From: Mesobacillus foraminis
GTDB lineage: Bacteria; Bacillota; Bacilli; Bacillales; Cytobacillaceae
DNA: 64,000 nucleotides
Reading direction: 5' to 3'
Assembly: GCF_004340465.1 (NCBI RefSeq)
Contig: NZ_SLVV01000006.1
Coordinates: 248,001-312,000 of the forward strand
Below the pieces are notes generated by a model. The model saw only the letters and a program-made list of their open reading frames with translations. It did no database searches and was not told where the DNA came from. The translations under genes and the position numbers were made by a program. This document shows positions 1 through 7,823 of this stretch, piece by piece (position 1 is the stretch's first letter; each line of letters begins with the position of its first letter).

Positions 1-2
1 AA

Positions 3-290
3 AGTGCTAAGGAACATGCAGAAAAAGAAACTGCTGGCGGGTATAACCAGGAGATCGAGAATTTGAATACCATGCTGGCTGCTGTCCTGAATTATCTTTC
101 GGATGATGAAGTGGAAGAAATTGATATTGAATTTCTGCTGGACAATACTCCCGGCCTGCGAAATTGGTGGGATCAGTACCGGGAACGGAATCGCAAACAT
201 ATTGAAAAGGAAATTAAACAATCCCTTGGCGAACTTACTCTGGAAGACCTTGAAAAGATTCGGGAGCAGATTAAAGGAATTAAAGAGTGA
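3..290 (+). CDS. Hypothetical protein, C-terminal part only
   Basis: The reading frame is open from the window edge to the TGA at 288-290, so the gene starts upstream. The visible 95 residues are strongly charged and predicted helical. They are rich in Glu, Lys and Arg, with a motif RNWWDQYRERNRK near the middle and a coiled-coil-like tail ending QIKGIKE. A TTG at 63 could serve as an internal start but has no ribosome binding site, so I read it as the tail of a larger gene. I do not recognise the family. The 134 bases after the stop look like ordinary intergenic DNA before an independent gene. Confidence 0.6.
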   Translation, partial: SAKEHAEKETAGGYNQEIENLNTMLAAVLNYLSDDEVEEIDIEFLLDNTPGLRNWWDQYRERNRKHIEKEIKQSLGELTLEDLEKIREQIKGIKE

Positions 291-442
291 CCGTGTCCAT
301 TCCAGCAGAATCCCAACACCATTCCTTTTCCAGGAATGCTTTTTTAAATTTTACAAACGCTTAATAACAAAATAGTCATATATTTAAACTTCTTTTATAA
401 AATAAAGCCCAGCGTCATTCTTTTATGAAAGGAGATGGAAAA

Positions 443-2050
443 TTGAATAGGTTGATCAAAAAGACGATGCCATTGGCAGCAGTCAGTCTTGCTGCAGGTC
501 TGTTCATTTACAGCGTACAGAGTTTTCCTGCAGAGGCACATACTCAAAAGGACTTGCCTTCACAGGTACATAGTAAAAAAGCCAGTCTTCCGCTTGGACC
601 GTCCAATCTGGAGGAGAAGAGAGTAACGGAAGGGATTGCCCCGGGAGTGACCTTTACAAAGATCACTCGCGGAGAGCCTTCAGCCAAAGATGTATACACT
701 GTGGAAGCCGCCTTTGTTGACACAGAGCAAGAAGCAAGGAATGTAGTACGAAAATTAAAGAACGATGGTTTTGAAGATTCAAAAGTGGTGGGTGCAAAAC
801 GGGCGATGGACGATCAAACGAAGGGATCTTTAGGCTTTTCTGTCCGTACGGGTTCCTTTCCGGCAGAAAAGGAGGCAAAAGCCCTGCAGGAAAGGCTGTC
901 CGAAAAAGGATACAGCGGTCTTCGTGTTGTTTATACCGGAGAAGATGGCCAGATGACCACAGGTCCATGGGTCGTGAATATACTGGAAGTTCATCGTAAT
1001 CAATTTCGTGGGAAAGTGATCCCTTCCTTGGCGCAGGATCAAGTGCAGGGGAAAGAGACCTTAACTTCAATGACCAGCAGGCACGAGGCGTTTGCTGGCC
1101 TCAACGGAGGTTACTTCGTTGTGAATGAGCGCGACGGAACTCCCGGGGACCCGGCAGGAATCACCGTCATAAACGGGCAGTTGGTCAGCGAAGCCATCAA
1201 TAGCCGTTCAAGTCTTATTCTCTCCTCTGCTGGCAAAAAAGCGGACATCGCTTCGGTATCTACCTCCATGTTTGTTCAATCAACTGATGGAGCTGTTCGT
1301 GAAATCGATGGAGTCAATCGGAAACCAGGGTTGATCCGCAATTGCGGCGGAACAGGAGGGGACAGTACTACCGAAGCACCTAAGCATGATTTTACTTGTC
1401 AGGATGAAAGCGAGCTTATCCACTATACTCCCGCTTTTGGGGAAAGTACTGAGACTGTTGACGGATTTGAAGTCGTGCTAAATCAGAAGGGCGAGGTAGT
1501 GGAAACTAGGAATCATCCAGGCGGGAAGATACCTGGCAAAGGTTCTGTGCTTGCCGGAACAGGAGAAGCCGGGCAATGGCTTCTCAGCCATGCAAAGCAA
1601 GGGATGAAACTCCATATCCAAAATAAAATTATGGCTAATGGCAAGCCAATGAATATGAAGACTGCCATGAGTATGATCAATGGCGGCCCCCGGCTATTGA
1701 AGAATGGCAAAATTTCCATCAATGCAGTGGAAGAAGGGTTTCATTGGGAGGAAAAACCAGACTTTTATTATCGGTTCGGTGAACGGCGAAATCCAAGGAC
1801 ACTGGCGGGCATAAAAGAAAATGGAAATCTATTATTCGTTACAATTGATGGGCGCGCACCGGGTTGGAGTGTCGGCGCGAGCTTCGAAGAGAGTGCCAGA
1901 ATTATGAAGTCCCTTGGCGCCGTGGAAGCCATCAATCTTGATGGAGGCGGGTCGACATCCATGACCATCGGCCAGGCGCTTGTCACCAGGCCATCCGACC
2001 AGAGCGGAGAGCGGCCCATTGCGGATGGAATCTTGCTGATGAATGAATAG
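443..2050 (+). CDS. Exported phosphodiester glycosidase with SPOR repeats
   Basis: This is probably a cell-surface phosphodiester glycosidase (NAGPA/DUF2233 family), which removes sugar caps from phosphodiesters in glycans or wall polymers. The N-terminus has a short positive segment and a hydrophobic signal/anchor (about residues 5-30). Two SPOR-like repeats follow at about residues 60-165 and may bind peptidoglycan. The catalytic domain fills the rest, with the family hallmarks AGLNGGYF, MINGGPRLL and the C-terminal NLDGGGSTSM. An ATG at 425 is also in frame, but AAAGGAGAT at 427-435 lies inside that extension and is well spaced for the TTG at 443, so I chose TTG. It stands alone, with a terminator close behind. 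The domain call is firm; the substrate is unknown. Confidence 0.88.
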   Translation: MNRLIKKTMPLAAVSLAAGLFIYSVQSFPAEAHTQKDLPSQVHSKKASLPLGPSNLEEKRVTEGIAPGVTFTKITRGEPSAKDVYTVEAAFVDTEQEARNVVRKLKNDGFEDSKVVGAKRAMDDQTKGSLGFSVRTGSFPAEKEAKALQERLSEKGYSGLRVVYTGEDGQMTTGPWVVNILEVHRNQFRGKVIPSLAQDQVQGKETLTSMTSRHEAFAGLNGGYFVVNERDGTPGDPAGITVINGQLVSEAINSRSSLILSSAGKKADIASVSTSMFVQSTDGAVREIDGVNRKPGLIRNCGGTGGDSTTEAPKHDFTCQDESELIHYTPAFGESTETVDGFEVVLNQKGEVVETRNHPGGKIPGKGSVLAGTGEAGQWLLSHAKQGMKLHIQNKIMANGKPMNMKTAMSMINGGPRLLKNGKISINAVEEGFHWEEKPDFYYRFGERRNPRTLAGIKENGNLLFVTIDGRAPGWSVGASFEESARIMKSLGAVEAINLDGGGSTSMTIGQALVTRPSDQSGERPIADGILLMNE

Positions 2051-2103
2051 ACTGCATCCAGCTTCAAGATTTAGGAACAAGCTGGAGCAAACAATTTTCG
2101 GCT

Positions 2104-2134
2104 GGCCTTTCTCTTAATGAGAAGGGTCTTTTTT
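2104..2134 (+). terminator. Rho-independent terminator after the glycosidase gene
   Basis: A stem of about 10 bp with some G-T pairs (GGCC arm at 2104, GGGTC arm ending at 2128) closes a TTAAT loop and is followed by six T. It lies 54 bases after the glycosidase stop codon. Confidence 0.75.
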
Positions 2135-2323
2135 ATATGAGAATTTTCAATTAAGAAGAACAGTCAACATATAGATACCCGATCATGGGGCTTCAATCTG
2201 ATAGCTTGGAGTAAGGCGTGTCTTTGTTTTATTGAGAGCTGGGCTGGCCATTGCGTTGATCAATGCCTATAAAGGAAGAGGCGCATTCATACAATTCAGT
2301 GCACGTGGATAACTAAAAAAGGG

Positions 2324-2351
2324 AGAGAGGGAGCTTAAAGGCACCCTCTCT
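2324..2351 (-). terminator. Terminator hairpin reading leftward
   Basis: AGAGAGGG (2324-2331) and CCCTCTCT (2344-2351) form a perfect 8-bp stem. On the minus strand the stem is followed by six U, so it should stop transcripts running leftward. No minus-strand gene precedes it nearby. It could be a back-up stop for the antitoxin RNA of the neighbouring type I locus. The stretch 2135-2435 otherwise holds no gene I can support. Confidence 0.55.
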
Positions 2352-2435
2352 TCTCATATTTGGTAGATAAGCACCTTGAGCGTAAGCCTGTTATCGGCCT
2401 TATGTAGGATTTTATACATATTTCTATTTAATATA

Positions 2436-2464
2436 GAACAAATGTTCCCTTTATATGATATAAT
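2436..2464 (+). promoter_or_regulatory. Promoter of the holin-like toxin mRNA
   Basis: A perfect -10 TATAAT at 2459-2464 is preceded by an extended-10 TG (2456-2457). The -35 region 17 bases upstream (GAACAA) is weak, as is common with extended -10 promoters. Transcription would start near 2471, leaving a leader of about 58 bases before the toxin start. Confidence 0.65.
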
Positions 2465-2528
2465 GGAGAGGCAATAGTAGGGAAACTCAAGGGTGGTCAG
2501 CTCATCCCCGAAGAAAGGGGGCGGTGCT

Positions 2529-2612
2529 GTGACGGTATCTGAAGCATTAATGTTTGCATGTACGTTTGCAAGCTTAATCGTAGCAATCCTGTCATTTAAC
2601 CAAAAAAAATAA
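2529..2612 (+). CDS. Putative holin-like toxin peptide of a type I toxin-antitoxin locus
   Basis: A 27-residue peptide starting at GTG, with ribosome binding site GAAAGGGGG at 2512-2520, eight bases upstream. The sequence begins VTVSEALMF, has a single membrane segment (about residues 6-23) and ends in FNQKK. This is the pattern of the Bacillus 'putative holin-like toxin' peptides related to TxpA. Such peptides insert in the membrane and are kept silent by a convergent antisense RNA. The mRNA leader (2487-2505) is complementary to bases 2614-2631 just past the stop, so a long-range fold could hide the ribosome binding site until the 3' end is processed, as known for this class. The peptide is too small for most gene finders. 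Toxicity is inferred from family and layout. Confidence 0.78.
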   Translation: MTVSEALMFACTFASLIVAILSFNQKK

Positions 2613-2746
2613 TCCACCCTTGAGCTGACCGGCATCGGGTGAATTATACCTATTCTAAAGCTGGCCCCCTTGAAAGGGAACTGTCTATTGCAGTGACCGG
2701 TTGGTGTTACCAGCACCAGCGGTCCTTTTTTACTATATGTTTACAC
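2602..2746 (-). ncRNA. Candidate antisense antitoxin RNA (RatA-like)
   Basis: The minus strand carries a promoter just right of the toxin terminator. About 100 bases further on, a hairpin (TTCACCC/GGGTGGA, plus-strand bases 2613-2619 and 2637-2643) is followed on that strand by TTA and eight U. Together they define an RNA of roughly 145 nucleotides that is fully complementary to the toxin mRNA from its stop codon through its terminator. This matches the txpA/ratA arrangement, where the antitoxin pairs with the 3' end of the toxin mRNA and triggers RNase III cleavage. The ends are estimated from the promoter and terminator; expression is not shown. Confidence 0.6.
2695..2731 (+). terminator. 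Terminator of the holin-like toxin mRNA
   Basis: GACC (2695-2698) and TTGGTG pair with CACCA and GGTC (2721-2724) around a small TTAC-containing loop, followed by TCC and a T run. It lies about 85 bases after the toxin stop. The region also falls inside the antisense RNA, as expected for 3'-overlapping type I pairs. Confidence 0.75.
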
Positions 2747-2752
2747 CACCTT

Positions 2753-2781
2753 ATTATACCCGATTTTTCTTATGATGAAAA
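2753..2781 (-). promoter_or_regulatory. Promoter of the antisense antitoxin RNA
   Basis: On the minus strand, TTTTCA (2776-2781) and TATAAT (2753-2758) are separated by exactly 17 bases. The promoter points into the 3' end of the holin-like toxin gene. It is stronger by consensus than the toxin promoter's -35, which suits an antitoxin that must be in excess. Confidence 0.65.
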
Positions 2782-2983
2782 TAAGAAGGTAGGACTCTTC
2801 TAAAAAAGTATCCCTGCGAGAACTCTATCAAGGGCTGGTGGGTAAATCCGGAAAAATATTTATGATACAATAGGAAGAAATCGAGGAGCTTTTATGTAAG
2901 CCCAAAGTTTATAGGTGAAAAAGGTCAATTGCATGGTGAAACTGCATGATGTTCATTTTATATAAAGGAAGGGGCTGAAGGTA

Positions 2984-3412
2984 GTGTACGAATTAAAAAC
3001 GAAGGAAACGGACAACAGTGTAATTGAGTTTATTGAAGGGGTGGACAATCCTAAAAAACGGGAGGATGCCTATCAATTACTTGATATTTTTACAGAAACA
3101 ACGGGCTATGATGCTAAAATGTGGGGCCCCAGCATTATTGGATTTGGTTCCTACCATTATAAATACGCTTCCGGCCATGAAGGCGATGCCCCTCTGGTGG
3201 GCTTCTCTCCCAGGAAAGCCAAAATCAGCCTGTATTTTGCAACGGGTGATGCCGCCCGTGAGGAGCTATTGAAGGACTTTGGCAAGCATACTACAGGCAA
3301 AGCCTGTGTGTACATTAATAAAGTGGCAGATATTAATGTCGATGTCTTAAAGGAACTGATCCTGCAATCTGTAAAATTCCTGCAAGAAACGTATCCTGAC
3401 AGCCTGGATTGA
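2984..3412 (+). CDS. DUF1801 (YdhG-like) protein
   Basis: A 142-residue soluble protein that matches the DUF1801 family (frataxin-like fold, biochemical role unknown). Recognisable pieces are KKREDAYQLLDIFTETTG at about 24-41, MWGPSIIGFGSYHYKY, FSPRKAKISLYF and the C-terminal KLADINVDVL-like segment. In this family the aromatic and Gly-rich centre forms a small-molecule or metal pocket. It starts at GTG 2984, with GAAGG just upstream. It is a single gene, ending before a terminator shared with the convergent MFS gene. Confidence 0.85.
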   Translation: MYELKTKETDNSVIEFIEGVDNPKKREDAYQLLDIFTETTGYDAKMWGPSIIGFGSYHYKYASGHEGDAPLVGFSPRKAKISLYFATGDAAREELLKDFGKHTTGKACVYINKVADINVDVLKELILQSVKFLQETYPDSLD

Positions 3413-3467
3413 TACATACATACGAAAACCATAATTTTATTATGTAAACTTCAATAAAAAGAAAAAG

Positions 3468-3510
3468 CACCTCCCATCCATGCCAGCTGCATAATGGGAG
3501 GTGTTTTTTT
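3468..3510. terminator. Bidirectional terminator between DUF1801 and MFS genes
   Basis: CACCTCCCAT (3468-3477) and ATGGGAGGTG (3494-3503) are a perfect 10-bp inverted repeat. T7 follows on the right and an A-rich run precedes it on the left. It can end both the rightward DUF1801 transcript and the leftward MFS transcript, whose stop codon abuts it. Confidence 0.85.
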
Positions 3511-4736
3511 TAGCCCTGCATAAGCTTGCCAGCCTGGAGAGCTTCTTTTCTTTCTTTGCGTCCTACCAAAGCCCAGTATAAAACCAGGGAAATAATGATT
3601 ACTGGCACCATGGAGAAGAATAGGGAACGATAACCCATGAGGGGAACTAATGCCCCAAGTAAAAACGGACCGGCCCCTAAACCAATGTCATATAGAATAT
3701 AGTAGGTGGAAGTTGCTAGACCCATTCGTCTTGGTTCTACACCTTTAATGGCCAGAGCCTGGGCAATGGAGTTAAAGTTGCCATAGCCGATTCCGATGAT
3801 GCAGGCAGATGCGAGCAACATCACCCCGGTGGACGCTTCACTGAAGAGCACCATGCCGGCAGCAAACAGGATGAGAGCAGGGTAGACCACAATATTTGCC
3901 CCTTTCCGGTCCATTAACGGGCCAGTAATAGGACGAGTCAGCAAAATGGCAATTGAATAGACCAGGAAGAATAAACTTCCCGCTTCAACTAAATCGATTT
4001 CAGCCATATAAAACGATAAGAATGACATAATACCTGAATAAGCAAATCCCGCCAGCAGGGCAATGAGTGAAATCGGAACCGCTTTTGGTTCAATGTAATT
4101 GGCAACGGAAAATCCCTTTGTTTCTTCAGGGGCCTGTCCAGTTGAAACCTTGTTGTTCACTGCATCCATGTTCAGGAAGAAGGAGGTTGCGATACAGATA
4201 ACAACTAATATCGTGTTGAAAACAAAGATGGCCGAGAATTGATCAAAGGATTGCAGCAGGAGGATTCCAATGAACGGTCCTATGGCTGTTGCCAAAACAG
4301 CGCTCATGCTAAAATACCCGATTCCTTCTCCCCGGCGTGAGGCAGGAATGATCTGGGCAATAACTGTACCTGTCGCCGTACTGATGACCCCTGACGATAT
4401 TCCATGTAAGAGCCTCAATCCGATTAAAACAGCTAGATTGTTGGCAATAAAATAGGCCAGGGTTGTGAGGGTGAAGAGAACCAGGCCAATTTTAAACGTC
4501 TTCTTGCTGCCCAGGGAAACAATTCCCCGGCCTGTTATCAAACGGCCGATGAGGGAACCAATAATAAAGATACTTGATACAAGCCCCGCTGTACTTGTTG
4601 CAGTGTGGTATTCTTCCACTGCGTACTCGGCGATGGTCACCATCAATTGATAAAATATTAAAATAACCAGAAAGTTGATTAGTGATACTATGATGAAATT
4701 CTTTGTCCATAAGGGTTCTTTTTTTAATGTATCCAT
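3510..4736 (-). CDS. MFS transporter, probable drug efflux
   Basis: A 408-residue, 12-helix major facilitator protein of the drug:proton antiporter type. Motif A-like residues lie in the loop between helices 2 and 3 (GSLIGRLITGRGIVSLGSKK). A motif C-like glycine/proline stretch (GVISTATGTVIAQIIP) is in helix 4-5. A charged central loop near residues 190-210 separates the two halves. It lies nine bases downstream of a MarR-type regulator gene on the same strand and is almost certainly co-transcribed with it, which fits induction by a toxic compound. The substrate cannot be told from sequence. Confidence 0.88.
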   Translation of the reverse strand: MDTLKKEPLWTKNFIIVSLINFLVILIFYQLMVTIAEYAVEEYHTATSTAGLVSSIFIIGSLIGRLITGRGIVSLGSKKTFKIGLVLFTLTTLAYFIANNLAVLIGLRLLHGISSGVISTATGTVIAQIIPASRRGEGIGYFSMSAVLATAIGPFIGILLLQSFDQFSAIFVFNTILVVICIATSFFLNMDAVNNKVSTGQAPEETKGFSVANYIEPKAVPISLIALLAGFAYSGIMSFLSFYMAEIDLVEAGSLFFLVYSIAILLTRPITGPLMDRKGANIVVYPALILFAAGMVLFSEASTGVMLLASACIIGIGYGNFNSIAQALAIKGVEPRRMGLATSTYYILYDIGLGAGPFLLGALVPLMGYRSLFFSMVPVIIISLVLYWALVGRKERKEALQAGKLMQG

Positions 4737-4745
4737 ATGTTCTCC

Positions 4746-5162
4746 TTACTTTAATAAATTTTTGCGTATCGTTTCCAGTGCTGAAATCACGGTCCTTTGA
4801 TCCTCTTCTGAGATTCCTTCCACAATGGAAGACAGGAAAGCATCGATTGTTTCACTAACCTCGGTGAAAACAGTTTCTCCCTGCTGAGTAAGCCGGATAA
4901 TTTTCTCACGCTTATCCTTGCCTTGAACGGCTTCTACATAGCCCAATTCAGCAAGCTTGCGAACCAAATTGGAAGCACTCGGCTTCTCGATATAAAAGAT
5001 TGAGGCAATTTCAACAATATTTTTAGGACCTTCCAATTTTAAAGTCCTCATAATTCCCCACTGAGAACTGAACAGCTGGTGCTTGGACAGGAGCTCATTG
5101 AGCATGTTCATATACGGGCGATGCATTGCATGATATTCCTTAAACAATTCACGATAAATCAA
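4746..5162 (-). CDS. MarR-family transcriptional regulator
   Basis: A 138-residue winged-helix protein with the MarR plan: an N-terminal dimer helix, HTH around residues 45-75 (KNIVEIASIFYIEKPSASNL), a wing with KDKREK, and a C-terminal helix pair. It precedes the MFS transporter by nine bases. A perfect inverted repeat covers its own -10 box (5178-5198), so it most likely represses itself and the transporter and is released by a ligand. The ligand is unknown. Confidence 0.9.
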   Translation of the reverse strand: MIYRELFKEYHAMHRPYMNMLNELLSKHQLFSSQWGIMRTLKLEGPKNIVEIASIFYIEKPSASNLVRKLAELGYVEAVQGKDKREKIIRLTQQGETVFTEVSETIDAFLSSIVEGISEEDQRTVISALETIRKNLLK

Positions 5163-5177
5163 AGGAACCCCTCCGTT

Positions 5178-5224
5178 AATTAGTTAGCCTAACTAATTAT
5201 TTATCAAATTTATCTATTTGTCAA
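5178..5224 (-). promoter_or_regulatory. MarR promoter with overlapping perfect palindromic operator
   Basis: On the minus strand a -35 TTGACA (5219-5224) and a -10 AATAAT (5196-5201) are spaced 17 bases apart. A 10-bp perfect inverted repeat with a one-base centre (AATTAGTTAG, C, CTAACTAATT; 5178-5198) overlaps the -10. This is the size and AT-rich form of MarR operators. Binding there would block RNA polymerase at the marR-MFS operon. Confidence 0.82.
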
Positions 5225-5480
5225 CCTCATTAAGGATTTTTAAGGATAGAGGTTATTGGACTCTGGTTGGAGGGAACGTTTTAGAAAGCAGGCAATCGCA
5301 AAAGACTTAAGGCCAGCCGTAAATGAGCTAATGCATACAAGGGTGACTGTTACAGTGTTGGAGGAGTCGGGAAGAAAGGGATGAAGTTTAGATGAGACCT
5401 CAAGCGTTTTAACTATTTTTAAGCTTGTGTCACTGCCACATTGGTATTGGAACCCCTTTTTGATTGGAATGGAACGTGTG

Positions 5481-5592
5481 AATACTCCTGCGGGATAGCG
5501 GGACAGGTGAGACCCCGCAGAAGCAGGAGCGACGAAGAGGCTTGCTGCCCGCCCAGCGGAAGTGAAACACCTCGAACGGAAGTCAACAGTCC
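5481..5592. repeat. Dispersed Bacillaceae intergenic repeat, copy 1
   Basis: A GC-rich island in AT-rich intergenic DNA. It carries the segments CTCCTGCGGGATAGCGG, GACCCCGCAG.AGCAGGAGCG, GAGGCTTGCTGCCCGCCC and CTCGAACGGAAGTCAAC. From general knowledge this resembles a widespread non-coding repeat in Bacillus-group genomes. A shorter copy lies in opposite orientation at 12566-12640. Small reading frames here on both strands are artefacts of the repeat. Confidence 0.7.
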
Positions 5593-5730
5593 ATTCTTAC
5601 AACAAGAAAAAAAAAGGGACTGTGACAAACCCGATTTTCATCGTACTTAATGGAATCATTTTTTTTAATGGTATGGCACTGTGGAGACCACCACAGCCAT
5701 AAGTTTAGTAGTTTTCCATATTTGAGGAAT

Positions 5731-5945
5731 AAAAAAATGCCTGCAAACCATAGTTGAACAGACCTACAGACACATTAAATTTTTTGCGTCACAAGCTCCA
5801 CATTCCTTCTCATATAACGCTTACGGAGTTAGCTGTCGGATTCGGGCCTTGAGTAGCCCTGCCTTTAAAAGGATTCACCCCTAGGATTCAACATCAATCC
5901 ATCTTCGTGGTTCCCCCGCACCAAACGGTTTCAGCGATTTAGAAA
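5731..5945 (-). ncRNA. c-di-AMP riboswitch (ydaO/yuaA class) with terminator, no gene downstream
   Basis: Read on the minus strand, bases 5945-5815 carry the ydaO aptamer landmarks in order: ATCGCTGAAACC, GTGCGGGGGAACCA, GGGGTGAATCC, GCAGGGCTACTC, GCCCGAATCCGACAGCTAAC and a closing GTAAGCG. A 12-bp stem with wobble pairs (plus-strand 5738-5749 and 5761-5772) and seven U follow, forming an intrinsic terminator. This class senses cyclic di-AMP and usually turns off potassium-uptake or wall-remodelling genes. Here the next 550 bases leftward contain no gene on this strand, only the dispersed repeat and then the promoter of marR. The aptamer call is strong; the lack of a target is what I see. Confidence 0.85.
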
Positions 5946-6426
5946 ATTGAAACTGAGCTAATATTACTCCTGGATTTTGAAAAAGTAAATGTATTTTTTG
6001 TGACAAATCCCGGTGAAACACATTCTGTCAAAGAGGAGGGGGAGGGCGGAATAGAAGATAAGCCATTGTCTTACGGGGCGAGGCGCGAAAGTAGTGAATG
6101 GGGGTTTTGTGCGCAGGCTGGTGAGACAGGAAACACCTTTAATCTGTTGCCTAATTTTCGAATAAGGGGTTGGAAAGGTTTTTTTGTAGTGGGGCAGTAT
6201 GAACTTTTTTTGGAAATGTATAGTTATGACCGTGTAGAGGTGAAGGCAGGGAAACAGCCATTCATCCGGAGAATAAATGGCTGATTTTGGAGTGTAGATT
6301 AGGTGACCCAAATAAAACCTATTTAACAGAATACAATGTTTTTGCTCCAACAAACTGTTGCAATTGTTGCTGTTCCTTTTTTCCTGGCATAAGCATGAGG
6401 ATATTTATCGCATGAAAGTCATAAAA
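5946..6426. other. Intergenic region, no supported gene
   Basis: It lies upstream of the riboswitch and downstream of the GIY-YIG gene. Two overlapping open frames of 94 and 129 codons run on opposite strands, but neither has a ribosome binding site or a family resemblance. A weak minus-strand promoter for the riboswitch could sit near 5965-5995 (TTTACT, 17 bases, TAATAT). Confidence 0.4.
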
Positions 6427-6774
6427 TCATTGTCGGTTATACCCTTTCTCTCCAAAGGGCTTTAGCTGATCTACCCATTTTTCCTCGAGTTCAGCTAATG
6501 CTTCCTTCTCATTGAAGTACGGGGTGTCTTTCTTTTTTAGGATTTCCAGGACTTCAATGTGAAACGCGTCCTTTCCATAGTGTCTCCATTCTTCCTGAAG
6601 CTGTTTATTCGTGCTCACTCCAGTTTCCAGGCTGAATTTTAAGCCATTTAATGTTTTCAAATTACTGGTGCTTCCGACGAAGAATTTATTGTTAATCGTG
6701 TTTGTTATTTGGTAAACACCAGCTTGTATAGCTGTTTCTTTGTACATCTGTTTCAATTCTCTCTTTCGATCCAT
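6427..6774 (-). CDS. GIY-YIG nuclease-family protein
   Basis: A 115-residue single-domain protein. The GIY half is seen as GVYQITNTINNKFFVGST (residues about 19-36), with the usual YIG replaced by FVG. The conserved Arg/Glu region follows as EEWRHYGKDAFHIEVLE, and the closing ELEEKWVDQLKPFGEKGYN is typical of the stand-alone GIY-YIG proteins common in Bacillus. This fold cuts DNA in UvrC and homing endonucleases, but the role of the stand-alone members is unclear. It lies 25 bases after the DUF2087 gene on the same strand, so the two are likely one operon. Confidence 0.85.
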   Translation of the reverse strand: MDRKRELKQMYKETAIQAGVYQITNTINNKFFVGSTSNLKTLNGLKFSLETGVSTNKQLQEEWRHYGKDAFHIEVLEILKKKDTPYFNEKEALAELEEKWVDQLKPFGEKGYNRQ

Positions 6775-6799
6775 TTTCTCATCTCCGTTCCGCGTGAAT

Positions 6800-7546
6800 T
6801 TATTTTTTTAACCAGTACTGGCTCCCATCATGCTTTCGGTCCAAAAATCCATAATCGATTAAATATCTTCTGATCAGGGCGTAATCTTCATAAAAAGTCT
6901 TGAGTGCTTCGTTTAATTCTTTCTCGGTATACACTTGTTCTGGGGTTAGCTGTCCAGCTATATGTCGAAGAATGACAAGTCTTTGTTTTTCCTTTGGCGG
7001 AAACTTCACCAGAACTTTTAAAGGAAAATACTTGTTTAGGATCTTTTCTTGCTCTTCTTTGGTGATGTTATACCTGTCATCGACCATTCTTGCAGTCTTA
7101 TGCACCGGAATAAAAGCTGGTTCGTGCTGGTCCTTTTCTTTTAGCAATTCCATTAAGGCTAAAAATGTTTTTGCCTGACGTTCCTTTTCTTTCAAGGCAA
7201 AGCGGTGATGCCGAATGGTCGACTGACTTCCGATTCCCATCTCTTTCTGAATTTCTGCATCACTCTTTCCCTGGTAAAAAAGCCGGAGGAGACTGTTTTG
7301 ATGTTCCGTCAGACCGGTAAGTTTTTTATCCATGGAAATCAGGTAATCAAAAACGGAGCCGTGAACACTCTCAATATGGATCCGTATATACTTTTCAGCT
7401 TCATATAACCTGTTTTCATAAGGATAGATGACTCCCTTTTCGACGACTTCTCCACAAAGCAGGCAATTAAAAGCTTCGTTTTGTTCCACATATCCATTTT
7501 TCAGATCCCCTAAATCAGCACTCCAAAACGAATCCGTTCGCTCCAT
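6800..7546 (-). CDS. DUF2087 transcription-factor-like protein
   Basis: About 248 residues. The N-terminus has a CxxC pair (CLLCGEVV) and HIESVHG, suggesting a small zinc site. Residues about 85-125 form a LuxR-like HTH (LLRLFYQGKSDAEIQKEMGI). The C-terminal 80 residues match DUF2087 (YFPLKVLVKFPPKEKQRLVIL and YEDYALIRRYLIDYGFLDR). A GTG at 7564 in frame is an alternative start; I prefer the ATG at 7546. The pairing with a GIY-YIG protein recurs in Bacillus. A DNA-binding regulatory role is inferred. Confidence 0.82.
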   Translation of the reverse strand: MERTDSFWSADLGDLKNGYVEQNEAFNCLLCGEVVEKGVIYPYENRLYEAEKYIRIHIESVHGSVFDYLISMDKKLTGLTEHQNSLLRLFYQGKSDAEIQKEMGIGSQSTIRHHRFALKEKERQAKTFLALMELLKEKDQHEPAFIPVHKTARMVDDRYNITKEEQEKILNKYFPLKVLVKFPPKEKQRLVILRHIAGQLTPEQVYTEKELNEALKTFYEDYALIRRYLIDYGFLDRKHDGSQYWLKK

Positions 7547-7599
7547 TTCGTAAACACATCCCACTTAAGTTGGTTATATTATAAACGTATTTAAAAAAA

Positions 7600-7657
7600 G
7601 TTTACTATGATAGGAATTTTAAACCAAGGGTACGACCGTGTCAATATTATAGTAAAC
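7600..7657. promoter_or_regulatory. Widely spaced inverted repeat upstream of the DUF2087 gene
   Basis: GTTTACTAT (7600-7608) and ATAGTAAAC (7649-7657) are perfect inverted copies 40 bases apart in the AT-rich region between the leftward DUF2087 gene and the rightward GNAT gene. It could be a pair of half-sites for the DUF2087 regulator. This is suggestive only. Confidence 0.35.
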
Positions 7658-7823
7658 AATCGATAAATTAATTAGTTTATTTACAAACAAAGGTTATATT
7701 TGTTTATTCATTTTTTGAGATGGGATAGAGTTTGTTAATTTAATATCTCTCTTGTGGTATCCTTAAAAAGGAAAATTTTTCATTCATGCATGATTCCAAA
7801 TCAACCAGGGGGAGGATAACCAC

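Noticed and set aside
5419-5650. 69-codon frames on both strands
   Set aside because: They fall entirely inside the dispersed intergenic repeat and exist on both strands because of its composition.
5964-6353. 129-codon minus-strand frame and overlapping 94-codon plus-strand frame
   Set aside because: No ribosome binding site, no family resemblance, and they overlap each other next to the riboswitch. They look like chance frames.
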